A stretch of DNA of 64,000 nucleotides from Sceloporus undulatus (lineage: Eukaryota > Chordata > Lepidosauria > Squamata > Phrynosomatidae). The stretch spans positions 289,825,918-289,889,917 of the forward strand of contig NC_056523.1 in the NCBI RefSeq assembly GCF_019175285.1, written 5' to 3'. Shown piece after piece: positions 33,501 through 43,225 of this stretch; position 1 is the stretch's first letter, and every line of letters begins with the position of its first letter. The position numbers and the translations under genes are program-made. The notes beneath the pieces were generated by a model. The model had not been told where the DNA came from and did no database searches. It was given only the letters and a program-made list of their open reading frames with translations.

Positions 33501-34828
33501 ATTGACAGCCAGTATGTGTAGTGGTTTGAGCACTGGAGTACGACGCTGGAGACCAGGGTCTGAATCCACACTCAGCCATGAAAATCCAGATGGTGACCTT
33601 GGACAATTCACACTCTCTCAAGCTCAGAGGAAGGCAAGGGTAAACCCTTCTGAACAAATCTTGCTAAGAAAGCCCCTTAGGGCTGCCATGAAGTCAGAAA
33701 TGACTTAAAGACACACAACAACAATGGACACAGTTATGGTACCTATCCCAGGCACACAAAAAAAAACGAATTTTCAGTTCCTCACATCAGAGAGCTTGGG
33801 AAGTACTGGACTAGTAATCTTTTGCCCAGTGAATCCAAAATTATAGCTCAGACTAGGAAAAGCTTTCTCCTAGCCACTGATCTTTGTGAACTCAATTTAG
33901 TTTCATTCCCATCTATCACGATTCTTAAAGCCCAATGATTTCAGATCTTTGGGTTAAGGGCCAGAAACAATACAAGCAGAGAAAAATAACAACTTGGAAC
34001 AAAACACGACAACACTGAAATTAAGATGTAAGCAAAACCTGCAAGTGAATCCTCTGGTGCAAACAACGCAAGGACTTTGTGCCTTTCCTCTCCACCATAA
34101 ATGGGAACGAAGCCTACCGTTGATAAACAAATTGGAATCTGGGAGGGGGAAAAATTTCAATGACATCTTTTAGTTGTTGCTGATGCGGTTATAAATTGCT
34201 AGCACAGAACACATTTAAATATGCAACAAAGAGACAATACACTCATTTATTTAACTAGAGTATTCAAAGGTAAAACACACACAACAGGCCTTCCTTTTGT
34301 TTTACTGTGTACGAACTTATCAATTCATCAAGGACTGAAGGTTGGATCTAGGAATGAAGGCTTAACTGTTTATTGCTGTGACAGAAACAAAAGAACTCTT
34401 CTGTGCTGTTGTTTTTTTCTCCCTAGGAAGTGTAACGTGAGATTGTTAACATTACTTTTCTGGACTACAATCCACTGAATCTTACAGCCAACATAGCCAG
34501 TGCCCATGCTTGCTGGAAAATAGGGAGAGCTGCAGGAAAAAAAGGTTACTTTTTCAAGCTCAGTATATACCCTCCCTATCAACAGCATGCAGGAAAGTAA
34601 AAGGCTTTGGGGAAGAGAAATTCATATTAAATTGTATAAGTTGCATTGTGAACAGGAACATAAAAGAAACCCAATTTCATTGCCAAGTCTTACTTTGACA
34701 TTACTGCCAAGAGACAGGAAAGCTGGATTTTCTGGATCTCCACACCTAAGATCAGAAAGATAATCTTCTCCAGAACTCTCCAGATCTTCATGACTGTAGT
34801 TATCCAGGAGGTCCACAGGGAAGGCCAT
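18091..34828 (-). CDS. FAM169A: FAM169A (soluble lamin-associated protein, SLAP75), eleven coding exons, one in-frame TGA
   Basis: Nuclear protein of the FAM169 family, reported as lamin-associated; its biochemical role is little known. Coding segments on minus: 34828-34694, 34138-34039, 31584-31502, 28552-28381, 25986-25807, 25431-25303, 24876-24757, 22083-21987, 20953-20788, 19853-19638 and 18591-18091. They total 1899 nt (633 codons including the stop; human is about 670 residues), with GT-AG introns and agreeing phases throughout. The conserved N-terminal part (about 1-270) includes a stretch VLDTMFVRKKHREKDFGLLM that looks like a GNAT acetyl-CoA loop (my inference). The C-terminal part is acidic, Ser/Glu-rich and probably disordered, ending in a basic tail LRRKAKGYKGPPKKKGK suited to nuclear import. 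Odd point: codon 95, in the exon at 31584-31502, reads TGA. If the base calls hold, the normal product stops at 94 residues unless that exon is bypassed. Confidence 0.92.
18648..18862. mobile_element. hAT-like MITE in FAM169A intron
   Basis: Ends ACAGACGGGCCAAATAGAGC and CTTTTGGCCTGTCTGC are inverted, and AGCAGCTTCCAGATG pairs loosely with AGAAGCTGCTCC. It lies 56 bp upstream of the last exon. Confidence 0.5.
19638..19853 (-). CDS. FAM169A: FAM169A exon 11
   Basis: Acceptor ATTTTAG; donor GATAAG|GTGAGG; 72 whole codons. It encodes ETDVEPVNGELMENAIKVSI, then VTEGQTASEVMDGDSKL. EPxNGEixxxxKxSxxTE matches the human order. Confidence 0.88.
20213..20335. mobile_element. Short palindromic hAT-like MITE
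   Basis: CAGTGACTCCCAAACTTTAG at the left. GTTTTGGACTTGAGATCCCAG pairs with the inverse CTGGGATCTGAAGTCAAAAAC. Confidence 0.6.
20338..20480 (+). mobile_element. CR1 LINE fragment (reverse transcriptase)
   Basis: Reads ILIKFADDTKLGVVANKLED and continues RNRIQKDL, the FADD-box region of CR1 reverse transcriptase, followed by decay. Confidence 0.8.
20788..20953 (-). CDS. FAM169A: FAM169A exon 10
   Basis: Acceptor GCCCCTACACAG; donor AAAGAG|GTATAC, phase 0. It encodes LEPVARVSESSEELVDEMEE, then NVAESEQEILVENQKQPTQE. Acidic. The L-E-x-x-A-R-x-S-E-S-S-E-E pattern matches human LESTARPSESSEE. Confidence 0.88.
21233..21467. mobile_element. Palindromic MITE (GGCCTGTTACAGAC ends)
   Basis: GGCCTGTTACAGACAGCCAA at the left is inverted at the right as TTGGCTGTCTGTAACAGGCC-type sequence. 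GCTGCTTCGAGTCACAGTGG pairs with CCACTGTGACTCGAGC. Related copies lie at 33111, 35212 and 58713. Confidence 0.75.
21987..22083 (-). CDS. FAM169A: FAM169A exon 9
   Basis: Acceptor CTCCTCCCCCAG; donor GTAAG|GTGAAG gives phase 2. It encodes IDAVNTSTRTRSNNLNVQNW, then GKKMQESEMSV. A second donor a few bases earlier (TCT|GTAAGG) would break the phase with exon 10, so the later one is preferred. Confidence 0.8.
23855..24365 (+). mobile_element. L2-like LINE 3' end
   Basis: Reads TLWNKLPDEIRLYSTLDAFK then KAIEDSLFWL, the C-terminal LWN-LP-E signature of L2/CR1-group ORF2. An AT-rich 3' UTR follows, ending in (TTA)n at 24354-24378. Confidence 0.75.
24757..24876 (-). CDS. FAM169A: FAM169A exon 8
   Basis: Acceptor GTAATAAACAG; donor AGTGTAG|GTACAC, phase 1. 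It encodes GSLKESHISQKEDGFLQTAV, then DHSLADQQTAEPSETLQSV. Poorly conserved linker, placed by phase and open frame. Confidence 0.8.
25303..25431 (-). CDS. FAM169A: FAM169A exon 7
   Basis: Acceptor TTTTTCTAG; donor TACAAAG|GTATGA, phase 1. It encodes CQKYFERYPGDHDLLWEVEG, then IGHWHQRTPIASILQRETLK. YPGDHxLLWEVEGxGHW is strongly conserved with human. Confidence 0.96.
25807..25986 (-). CDS. FAM169A: FAM169A exon 6, GNAT-like motif
   Basis: Acceptor TAATTGCAG; donor CATGCTG|GTATGT, phase 1. It encodes SICSAFLTQSYQLPVLDTMF, then VRKKHREKDFGLLMLEDFVD and SFTEDALGLRFPL. VRKKHREKDFG sits after a beta-strand-like VLDTMF and before a helix-like LLMLEDFV, the arrangement of GNAT motif A. Confidence 0.96.
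26985..27345. mobile_element. MITE with GTATA/TATAC-rich inverted ends
   Basis: TTGACCCAAAAAACTGGGTC near the left and TTATACACGAGGTCAACC at the right are parts of a palindromic element. Its centre is ordinary AT/GC mixed sequence. Superfamily not settled. Confidence 0.45.
27781..28245 (-). mobile_element. RTE-like LINE fragment (reverse transcriptase)
   Basis: Minus frame reads ESAKAGLLLNMNKIKIMSTE and FMYLGSNRDQNRDCKQEIRR, matching the KAGLxLNxxKTKIM ... FxYLGS block of RTE/BovB-type ORF2. Truncated at both ends. Confidence 0.7.
28381..28552 (-). CDS. FAM169A: FAM169A exon 5
   Basis: Acceptor GTTTTATATAG; donor CTCCCAG|GTAAGA, phase 1. It encodes VKSIGERVVLYVLNRIIYRK, then ILWKKGEAIGFYSVKLP. 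GERVVLYVLNRIIYR and ILWKKGEAIGFYSVK are nearly the human sequence. Confidence 0.96.
28900..29290 (+). mobile_element. L2-like LINE 3' fragment
   Basis: GAGAAAGAGCCTTCTCAGTGG is the nucleotide form of the RAFSV/RAFSA box of L2-type elements. An AT-rich tail follows. 28690-28900 is unassigned GC-richer sequence. Confidence 0.5.
29530..30060 (-). mobile_element. L2-like LINE 3' end, minus orientation
   Basis: Minus frame reads ITFKALHGLGPNYLRDRLLP, then LTVTSQRTFSAAAPNLWTGL and PDEI, the C-terminal end of an L2-type ORF2. The tail at 29530-29560 is (AAAT)n. Confidence 0.8.
30188..30440. mobile_element. Palindromic MITE (CAGTGGTACCTCGGG ends)
   Basis: CAGTGGTACCTCGGGATACG at 30179 onward and TTTCGTAACCCGAGGCAC at the right are inverted. 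The interior repeats GGTTACGAA and GGATACGAA words. Rich in CpG. Confidence 0.65.
30445..30620. mobile_element. Short MITE (CCCCCTCCGT ends)
   Basis: CATCCTCCCTCTGAATTCACGG-like left part faces ATGAAAACGGAGGGGGACTG at the right. It directly follows the previous MITE. Confidence 0.45.
30866..31110 (+). mobile_element. Sauria-type SINE, plus, followed by a reversed fragment
   Basis: 30866-31025 runs from GCTGATGTAGTGGTCTGAG to AAAAACCCTATGATA. 31041-31110 is a reversed SINE tail (GTTGCTGTTGTATATGCCC), so two copies abut head to tail. Confidence 0.75.
31502..31584 (-). CDS. FAM169A: FAM169A exon 4, contains in-frame TGA
   Basis: Acceptor CTCATTCAAG and donor CTACGG|GTACGT fit the phases of both neighbours. 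The frame reads VALFLADQWWTIEIF, then TGA (31537-31535), then EHCSSREGLLR. ALxLADQWW and SREGL match the human exon in this frame, while the middle segment matches human DDIVKT better in the next frame (DILRT). This pattern suggests two small length changes that restore the frame but leave a stop. Confidence 0.85.
32484..32895. mobile_element. hAT non-autonomous element with 8-bp target duplication
   Basis: The ends CAGGGGTAGGCAACCT and AGGTTGCCTACTG are inverted. CTTTAGAT flanks both sides (32476-32483 and 32896-32903), the 8-bp duplication expected of hAT. GC-rich left half, 412 bp. Confidence 0.85.
33111..33374. mobile_element. Palindromic MITE (GGCCTGTTACAGAC ends)
   Basis: GGCCTGTTACAGACCGGCCA at the left, TGGCCTGTCTGTAACAGGCC at the right. 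CAGCTTTATTTTGG and CCAAAATAAAGCTG are exact inverses. About 264 bp. Confidence 0.8.
33506..33724 (+). mobile_element. Sauria-type SINE, plus orientation
   Basis: TGACAGCCAGTATGTGTAGT head, AGCTCAGAGGAAGGCAAGG body, GACACACAACAACAAT tail. Confidence 0.85.
34039..34138 (-). CDS. FAM169A: FAM169A exon 3
   Basis: Acceptor TCCCCCTCCCAG; donor CTTGCAG|GTTTTG, phase 1. It encodes IPICLSTVGFVPIYGGEERH, then KVLALFAPEDSLA. Close to human IPISLSNVGFVPLYGG...LALFAPEDSL. Confidence 0.93.
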
Positions 34829-34830
34829 CC
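34694..34830 (-). CDS. FAM169A: FAM169A exon 2, start codon and residues 1-45
   Basis: Acceptor CCCCTCAAAG, ATG at 34828-34826 two bases into the exon, donor GTCAAA|GTAAGA (phase 0). It encodes MAFPVDLLDNYSHEDLESSG, then EDYLSDLRCGDPENPAFLSL. MAFPVD and SDLRCGDPENP match the human N-terminus. Confidence 0.95.
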
Positions 34831-35211
34831 CTTTGAGGGGAAATCACACATAGGGTTACTGCTGCAGGCACACAAATTATTATTTTTAAAAGCACACCTT
34901 CAGGAGTATCTGCTCAGTGCAGAACTTAGAAAATGTCTGAATATATTAATTGTTTATTGATTTCTTAGTTCCAATTATATGCTGCCATTCTCCCAATGGG
35001 ATCAAGGCAGTATACATGCCTTGTCTCCTCCGCACTTCATTGTAGTAACACCATCCTTTAAGATAGGTCAGGCAGAATACAAGCAACACATGCCTACTCA
35101 GTGAATTTCAAGGATTAGTGGAGACCACAACCCAAACCTCCCGGATCCCAACACAACACTCTGACCACTACACCACACTGTATTGTTTACATATCCCCAA
35201 CAAAAACAAGC

Positions 35212-35345
35212 ATTCCTCATACTTTTCCTTAGGACTGGAGTGGAGCTTTGGTGTGGCTTCCGGCCTCTTAGAGCGCATGCATCATTTAAACAGTATACCT
35301 CCAAAGTGACTCGAAGCAGCTTTATCTTGGCCTGTCTGTTCGTGC
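35212..35345. mobile_element. Right half of a GGCCTGT-type MITE
   Basis: Carries the GACTGGAGTGGAGCTTTGG to TTTATCTTGGCCTGTCTG part of the family at 58713; the left half is missing or replaced. A tRNA-like SINE scrap precedes it at about 35145-35182. Confidence 0.6.
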
Positions 35346-35440
35346 CCTTTCTTTTTCAGCTGATTTTAAAAGCTCCAGTTTTTCTCTCCTCTTCCCACTT
35401 TCCCCCCCTTTGCCCTTAGGTTATACCAGTTGCTGCAAAG

Positions 35441-35600
35441 CAGGGACGTAGCTAGGATTTTAGGAAGGGGGGGGGTCCAGACTAAGTGCCACCATTATAA
35501 TGGGGCTTGAGTGCGGCGGCGCAGCAGCACACACCATTCATTTTTCTAATGGAAGGGGGGGTCCGGACCCCCCAGAACCCCCCCCCCGGCTACATCCCTG
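35441..35600. mobile_element. Short hAT element (CAGGGACGTAGC ends)
   Basis: The ends CAGGGACGTAGC and GCTACATCCCTG are inverted. TGCAAAG flanks both sides (35434-35440 and 35601-35607). 160 bp, with G8 and C8 runs that pair across the element. Confidence 0.8.
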
Positions 35601-36547
35601 TGCAAAGTGAGTTCAAAGTACAAAAGTAGTCTCAACTCAGTTAATGGGGGAGGGGGATTGGAAAGGAGTCAGCATAAGCCTGACCTTCCCTGTGTGTGTG
35701 TCTTCAAGTTGCTTGTTATGAATTTCATAGGGTTTTCTTAGGCAAGCAATACTCAAGTGTTGCCAGTTCCTTCCTGTGAAATATAGCCTATAGCTGCAGC
35801 ACTTGGTATTTGGTCTCACCTAGTTACTAACCAGAACTAACCCTGCTTAGCTTCCAAGATCAGACAGAATCTGATCACTTTAGAGAAAAGCAAAATGGTG
35901 CAGCATCTTTTTGTTCCTCATTATTACCATCTTGATCACACATGTCTTACAAGCTTGGTCACACGTGTTTCACTTTTCATCTATGAAATGTTGGATGGGT
36001 ATGACGCATGTGCATACACCCAGTCATTTTGATGCTTTAGAAGTCCCACGCATAAAGTGGCAGGAAAGCCTTCCTATGTAGGTGGAGCTTTGTTATCAGA
36101 AAGTAGTATTAAATTCATGCACAGCTGAAGCCAGTAAGCTAGGATGGTTGGACGCTGCTGGAGACATGAATAAGGGTTTCCATTCTGACAGCAAAATGCT
36201 AAACAGTAGGATTATAAATTAAACAAAAACCTGTGAGCTAGTAGCACTGCAATGCTGTACAGCTCAGATCGGAATAATTACCAACTAACCATTGCCAACT
36301 TTCCCCCACTTTTTTATTTTCATGGGGGGGGGCATGGTCTTTTCTAATACAAATATTTGGTGAATTAAAACATATGCATACAAGCTAGCATCTATACACT
36401 TTTGCACAAGGCATTCCATGGGAGCAATCCTAAATAAATGTATTGAAAGGGAAAAAATGCTGGTGACGGAATAAAAAAAGATGTGTGTTTTGCTGTAAAC
36501 ACACTAACACAGCTGACACTCTGGAATTTTCAGACCAGTTTCATCAA

Positions 36548-36613
36548 AAGGATTCAAACCCTGGTCTCCAGAGTCACAGTCCAATGAGGAAACCACTACA
36601 CCATGGTGTGTCT
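36548..36613 (-). mobile_element. SINE head fragment, minus orientation
   Basis: TTCAAACCCTGGTCTCCAGA and GGAAACCACTACACCATGG are the tRNA-like head of the Sauria-type SINE. Confidence 0.6.
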
Positions 36614-37574
36614 CTCTGATATACAAGGCAAAATCAAACATCACTTGAGCAGACTTCCAATCTACACACACACACACTGCCCTGGTTTGCTTCCTAACCC
36701 TCTGGAGCAGATTCTGAGCACATGAGGGTGGGGGGAAACCATTCTACCAGTGGAAAAAATTTTAACTGGGTAACCCCCATGATCTTGAACATTGCCTAGT
36801 AAATTAGGAGAGGATATACAGATAAATACAATTTATCTCCATTTCCAATCTCTTCTGCTATTTCTAAAGGGTGGAAAAGGGAAGTTTAATTATATTTATT
36901 TATTTAATATTTGGAAATAAGGCCCTACAAAGTGAAACTAAGATTAGGGCTTCAATTTAAGTGCTTTCGTCTTTGAAGATTCAGCAAAATATACCGAAAT
37001 TGCACATGTTATAGCTCTAATCATTTACTGCAAAGTTAGTACTGTTAAAGAGGTACTAACATGTAATCTATGGGTAAATATGTTAGCTGTGGTCATAGCA
37101 TGTAGAAACATTTCCTCCACCAAAAGTTAGAGTTGGCTGGGAAAGGTTCAGATATATTAAGAACAACAACAACATGTAACCAAATCCCTACTAACTGTTA
37201 CTATCTGGAAATGGGGTCTCGAAGTCATGTTAAATATTTCCATGAAAACATGTAACAAAAATGAAAGCATGCAGAGGATTGAAAAAAATATATATTTAGG
37301 GCTAGGAATTTTTAAGGAAGGGACTAATGAACTGATCAGTCTTGCAATGTTTTCATGCAAACTTCTGATGCAGCTGTATTTGAATACTGTCTGTATCCCT
37401 AGTTGCCTCATCTCAAAGCAGGAGGGGAGATATGGCACTATAAAAAGGCAGAAATGAGCAGTTATAATTTTCAAAGTGTTGAAGACAGATCCACCTTCTT
37501 ATGAGCTTAAACAAGGCTGCATATAGGACAGCAAGCAGAATGTTTCATAACTGTTAAGCGATCCTACATAGAGT

Positions 37575-37690
37575 GGGCCCCTGGTACTCGCTGGGGTTTG
37601 GTTCCAGGACTGCCCTCAATGGATATCAAAATCTTTGGCTGCTCAAGTCCTATTATATACAATGGGGTACTAAAATTGTGTCCCTTATCT
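37575..37690. mobile_element. Left part of a GTGGGCCCCTGGTA-type MITE
   Basis: GTGGGCCCCTGGTACTCGCT and TTTGGTTCCAGGACTGCCC match the left half of the fuller copy at 47457-47690. Confidence 0.55.
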
Positions 37691-38935
37691 GGATTTGAGC
37701 AAGTTCCCCAAGTTGTAAGCAATGATATGAGAGCTGAGGGAAATGATCCACAGGTCTCAGTCTATGTACAAAAGGTAACAGCTAGCAGTCTACCAAAATC
37801 TATCTCCACACATGATCAGCTGAAATGGGGAAAATTTGTTCTTTGGTTAAACAATTAGCACTGTAGCTTAAAGTTCCATGAATTATCACAATACAGAGCT
37901 TCCAAGCTCTGGTACACATACACAATACAAATCAGAACTGCCTCGTTTAAACAGCCATAAATATACTTTTACTATACCTCAGCAGCTGGCAAAGCTCACA
38001 ACTATTTCTCCCATCCTGAGATGCAAATAGAAAATTCAATTGTTGTCTTTGCAGCAATATGAGTGACAAATAAAATTGCCAAGAGTGATCCAGATCCTAT
38101 GCAGTCCCATTTCCATAGACAATTAAGGCAGGATTAAGGAGGAAATCATTTGTACCACATAGCACTGGAAGCCAGTGATTGGACAAAGCTCTGGAATAAG
38201 ATTAGTAGCTTCATGCTATTTATCATGCTTATACCCAGCTCCTCTTCCAAAAAGCTTAGAACAGTTTTGTTCCCAAAATGTTCTACAGCCAGTCAATGCC
38301 AATCCTGCTTAGCAGAAATCTAACTGTAGCATGCCTCTCAAAACCACCCTTGAGATCTTGCTAATAACACCTCATTAAAGCAATGGTGCAGCTGAGGAAC
38401 TGCAATCTCACTTTATACAAACCTATTAACCCTTATACACTAGAAAGGAATATTTGAGTCACCAAGAGCCATAATTTGTTGCATATTCCACACAGAAATG
38501 GAACTACAGTGGAATCATTCTTCAGGACTGTCACCTGCAGCCACAAAATATATTCCCTCAAATTTCAGGCATTTGCATGTATTAGTTGCTGTTTTGTTTA
38601 TTTGTCAAAAAGCTAGGACAAAAAATTATGTGTCGTTTTTTTGCCATTTGGATATTTTTTTATCCCAAACTATCTGACATATTGGAACAAAAACTGTCTC
38701 ATCTTATTTTTCAGTGACCCATGATGCAGCAAAGCAGAAGGGAAATGCACTGATTGTCAGTAGACTGGCCTCATTTAGAGGAAACTGAAATTTCTTCCTT
38801 AGGAGGGGATTCACTGGCATGCTCTTTGGGATGAGGAAATGTCCTACAAGTCATACAATACAGGGGTGAGGTTGAAAAAACTGAAGGCATGTAGGTTAAA
38901 GCATACCTGAGAAATCCAATCAATTATTATAAAGT

Positions 38936-39120
38936 GAAGTCGAAGGCTTTCATGGCCGGCATCCATAGTTTTTTGTGGGTTTTTTGGGCTATGTGGCCAT
39001 GTTCTAGAAGAGTTTCTTCCTGACGTTTCGCCAGCATCTGTGGCTGGCATCTTCAGATGAAACGTCAGGAAGAAACTCTTCTAGAACATGGCCACATAGC
39101 ACGAAAAACCCACAAAAACT
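38936..39120. mobile_element. Penelope-like element end (hairpin remnant) with 14-bp target duplication
   Basis: The two halves are inverted copies sharing GTTCTAGAAGAGTTTCTTCC and its complement, with CTGACGTTTCGCC and the complement of that at the centre. AATTATTATAAAGT flanks both sides (38922-38935 and 39121-39134). A similar terminal sequence occurs at 55400-55500 and 56230-56340. Confidence 0.75.
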
Positions 39121-41124
39121 AATTATTATAAAGTTTAAAAAAGAGGGAGGGACCAATATAAACCAAGTAGAATGGAAGTTTCCATCTTGCTTACACAACG
39201 ATGAGATATGCAAACTACCCGCCATGGCAACAGCAAAAGCCTCTAGGACCTAGGAGCTGAGGCCATCATTCCTGGCATTTTTAGAATAAAGTAGAACTGA
39301 AGCAGAAAATATGCAGCAACAGCTGCTTACCTGCACTCTAGCTTTTTAAATTACTAAAACATTCAGGAAGGGCAGGGATGATGTCAGTATAAATCTCTTT
39401 TGTATCTGTGTACACAATGCCCCCAAACCTATTCCCACTTCAAGAACACAAGTGAAAGATCTTCCTTACCTGCTGGTTATTCTGTAGAACAGAAAAATTA
39501 TTTTTAAAAAATACTGCAAGCTTAAGAAAGCAAAACTGTGGATCTGGTCCAAAAACCACTGATATTTACTCCATGCTGGCAAGGACTGATTTGGGCAATC
39601 CTAAACAGGTATGCATTTCTGATGACAACTTCCTTTTGAAGCAATGTAATAAGCCTTGGACATTAGCATAAATTTCTACACAAAAAAAAAAATCAAGAGT
39701 TTTTTCATTCATGCTACAAGAGGATGAAGTGGAGGGAAAATATATACATAGAATTTGGAAATTTAACTCTTCCAATAACATCCATTAGCCATGCCAGATG
39801 TGGGATTCTGGAAAAACGTTTCCAAGCTCTCTGTATATACATGCACACAAATCCCCATACAGCTGCGGTTATACTTGCATGTTTGTATAAAAATACACAT
39901 ATATATTTGGTAAGAAAAGAGAAAATATTAAGAAAGGTGAATAAAACAGATGTAGCTGCTCCTGCTGGAGAGAAGAGCATTGTATTATCTGTGGTCGCAT
40001 TCAGAAATTTCAGATAGAAGTGGATCTGGCAGCACCATTTCCTTTTAGGAAGCCTAAGAGTCTGTTTCTTCCTTCCTCTTTAAGCCTCCATGCATTGCAT
40101 GACAGTAAAACTGTCAGGTCATATCTTTGTCAGGCACTCCGGACTGTGCTCTGTTCATGAAATCACCACCCGATTGGCCAGTGAATATTATGGCCGACCG
40201 AACAAATGTGCCATTGCCTTAAGCTATCTAAATTGTTATGGTTATTCATGCAACATTGAAATTAAAAAGCTGAAAAAAGGGGAGAATTTTCTTTTAAAAA
40301 ATTGAATTAGGAGATGTACGTCAGTTCTGTACACGCATTTCATTACACCATTGAAAAAAAACACCAGAATACACAAGCTTACATAATGGCATTAAAAGGT
40401 TCTTTGTACTAAGACCCAGAAGACCATGCGTGATTTTCCACAGACCTTCCACCCTCTTGATAGGCATGCAAAGTGACTATGCTACAAATAGCACGTCCTC
40501 TAGTAACAGAATGTGTTGTATCATCTCATATTGAAGAAAAATGCAATGCAATGAAAATAAAGGTTCTGTGAATCAGACTGATGATCGGACTATCTCCTAG
40601 TCAACAAAATCATGAGCTAAATAAATTAATGTAAAAGACTGTCACCCAAAATGGGAGGGAGCATAAATATGTGGTATCAGTCATTGAATGCCCCCTGACA
40701 ATCTTAGCCTTAAGATACTGGTTTCCAACATTTATAGTGACAATGATATAGCTGTGTAGGTCCTGCCTCCTGAAGTCCTACCACAGGGAGAAAGGTCTGA
40801 GTAAGATTTTTCAATGGCTGGGAGGCTTTACAGTCTGTGTTGGCCCTAACATTCCAGCCCCTAGGAATCATGCCACTCACCCTGACCTTGTTCTCCCAAT
40901 TCTCCCCTTTCCTGGATTAGATTTCTGGTTGTCCTAGTGGCCCCTTAATGTGGGCAAGTTTGTGTCAGCTTTGTGTTGTTTTTGTTAGCATAACCACCCT
41001 TTTATTCAGGGTGAAGGGAGACAATCTGAGTCAGAATTAACAAAATAACACGAGAATTAATGTGGCTTATTATATCTTGTAGAATAGTAAATACTTTAAC
41101 AAGCTCCAGTGCTGAGGTCTAACC

Positions 41125-41335
41125 TACACTGCAGAAATAATGCAGCTTGACACTGCTTTAACTGCCATAGCTCCATCCTGTATAATTCTGGGATCTGTAG
41201 TTTTGTGATATTTTTAGACTTCTCCGTCAGAGAGCTCTGGTGCCATATCTACAAATCCCAGAATTCCATAGGATGCAGTCATGACAGTTATGGGGTTTCA
41301 AACTGCATTATTTCTGCAGTGCAGATTAGATTTTA
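41125..41335. mobile_element. Palindromic MITE, same family as 4487-4704
   Basis: CACTGCAGAAATAATGCAGC and GCATTATTTCTGCAGTGCAG are exact inverses at the ends; GGGATCTGTAG and CTACAAATCCC lie inside. Confidence 0.75.
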
Positions 41336-42169
41336 GCTCCAATCGTATTATATTCTGCCTGAATTATATCAGACTTTACCCTTCAATCAATTTAGGCAAC
41401 AATGTACTCCCCACTGATTCATCCAACTGTCAACTCCCCAAAATCAACTCTCAGCAGACACTCCTTCCATAGGCTTCTCCCTCCCATCACAGAGTTCTCT
41501 GTGATGGGTTTGGCTGTCAGGAAACCAAATCTGCCTAGTGCCTCCTTCACAGAGACCTTTCCAATCCATTCACCTCCCAACGATACAAAGCAGAAATAAC
41601 TGCAAAGGAAATGCTGCAAACTAACCAATTATGCAAATAGACTCAGTATTTTAGACCCTATGTACAAAATGCAGAATCCAACTCATCTTGGTTCAAATTT
41701 TTAGTAGACTATATATATTTCTGGAAAGATAGGAGAGTTGTGGTTCTATATCCAAACACTAGTTGCTACATTGTTTACTCAGTAATTCCCACCAAATCTG
41801 AAAAAAATGAATGCGGTTCAGTGAGCGCATCTCCTAGGCAACACACTACTGACCAAATTCCACACAGGGGAAAAAAAGATCAATGAGAATAGTTATTTTT
41901 GAAACACTGTAGGTTACTCCCACTATCAACAATGTATTTCAACAGAACCCAACATCATTTTGTTACATAGCATTCTGGTAAATATGTACTGTACACATTT
42001 GTGCTTCTTGGTCCAAGACCAGCACAGGATGCAATCCAGACTGCAGCACATAAGTAAAAAAATTATCTCTCACCGTCATGAGGAGGGGTGGGGGGGGGGG
42101 GGGGGTGGATCACAGATAGGGATGAAAGATTTCAGTGGGAGAGTTGAGGACATGCACCACTCCCTTGTT

Positions 42170-42330
42170 TAGGCTTTCAATAATATTTAAAGCAAGATGG
42201 GAATCACACAGCATTCCAACTGTGGTTGGACTACAACTGCTGGCATTTTTCACTATTGGCTATGCTGGCTTTAGCTGCTGGCAGTCACAGGTCATCAACA
42301 TCTGGAGAGCTGCAAAATTATCACCCCTGA
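42170..42330. mobile_element. Decayed short hAT-like MITE
   Basis: CAACTGTGGTTGGACTACAA and its weak inverse around CAGGTCATCAACATCTGG match the family at 20213. A pure G run precedes it at about 42089-42105. Confidence 0.4.
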
Positions 42331-43225
42331 TTTAAAGTCTCACTATGTCATGACCAAAGAGGTGCCAGTAATTAAGGCAAGAACCTAGCTAGTGCAGCTT
42401 ACCGTATGTAACCTGGGACCTTGCATTTTTAGGCCATTAGGGACTTGGTTATCAAAGTTCTTAATGGCCTCGGAACAATGCGAAGTCCCAGGTTTATCAT
42501 AAAGCTACATGATGCAGATAAAGTTACATGTAAAGGATGGAGGCAAGTGCAACCAATACACCCCTCAGCCACAAATTCTTCCAAGGTGGATTTTAAAAAT
42601 AAGCACAACGATCTGCACTTCAGATTTACAATCTAAATTTATGAAATAACACACAAGGAATAAAGGATGATGAAGGCAGAGGGGGAAAGAAAGTGCAGGT
42701 TAGAGTTCTTATATTAAGTGCTTTGTTGTTAAAGATTATTGAACCTGGAACCGCTAGTTAAGATGTAGCTAATTAAATCAAATTCCAAGCAACAGCAATC
42801 ATATCTGGAGAAGATGTAATGCAGTCAAGGCCAAGTAACTAAAGCAGCATCCATTCTGTGACAGAGGATAAGAAAGGTGGGAAATAACGGCTGTGATTGT
42901 ATCCAGATCGCCCCCCACCCTGTGTAACACTACACAGCCAACTGACAATTCACCCAGACTGTTGATGGGTTGCAATGTTGTTATCTATACAAGTATGTGT
43001 GTGCGTGTGTTCTTTTTTTCATTCGAAGACAAAAAGGTTTTAGCTAGATTTTTAAAGAAATGTTATCTAACAAACACAACCCCATCTAGCTCAGACTGAA
43101 CTTGTGGGGGGGGGGGGTAAAGGTAGATTACTCAGCAACTGGGGCCTAAATACCCTAAAGGCACCAGATGTCATCTAAGCAAAGCAGGGTCAGCCCTGGT
43201 GAGTATTGCATGGGAAATTGCCAAT

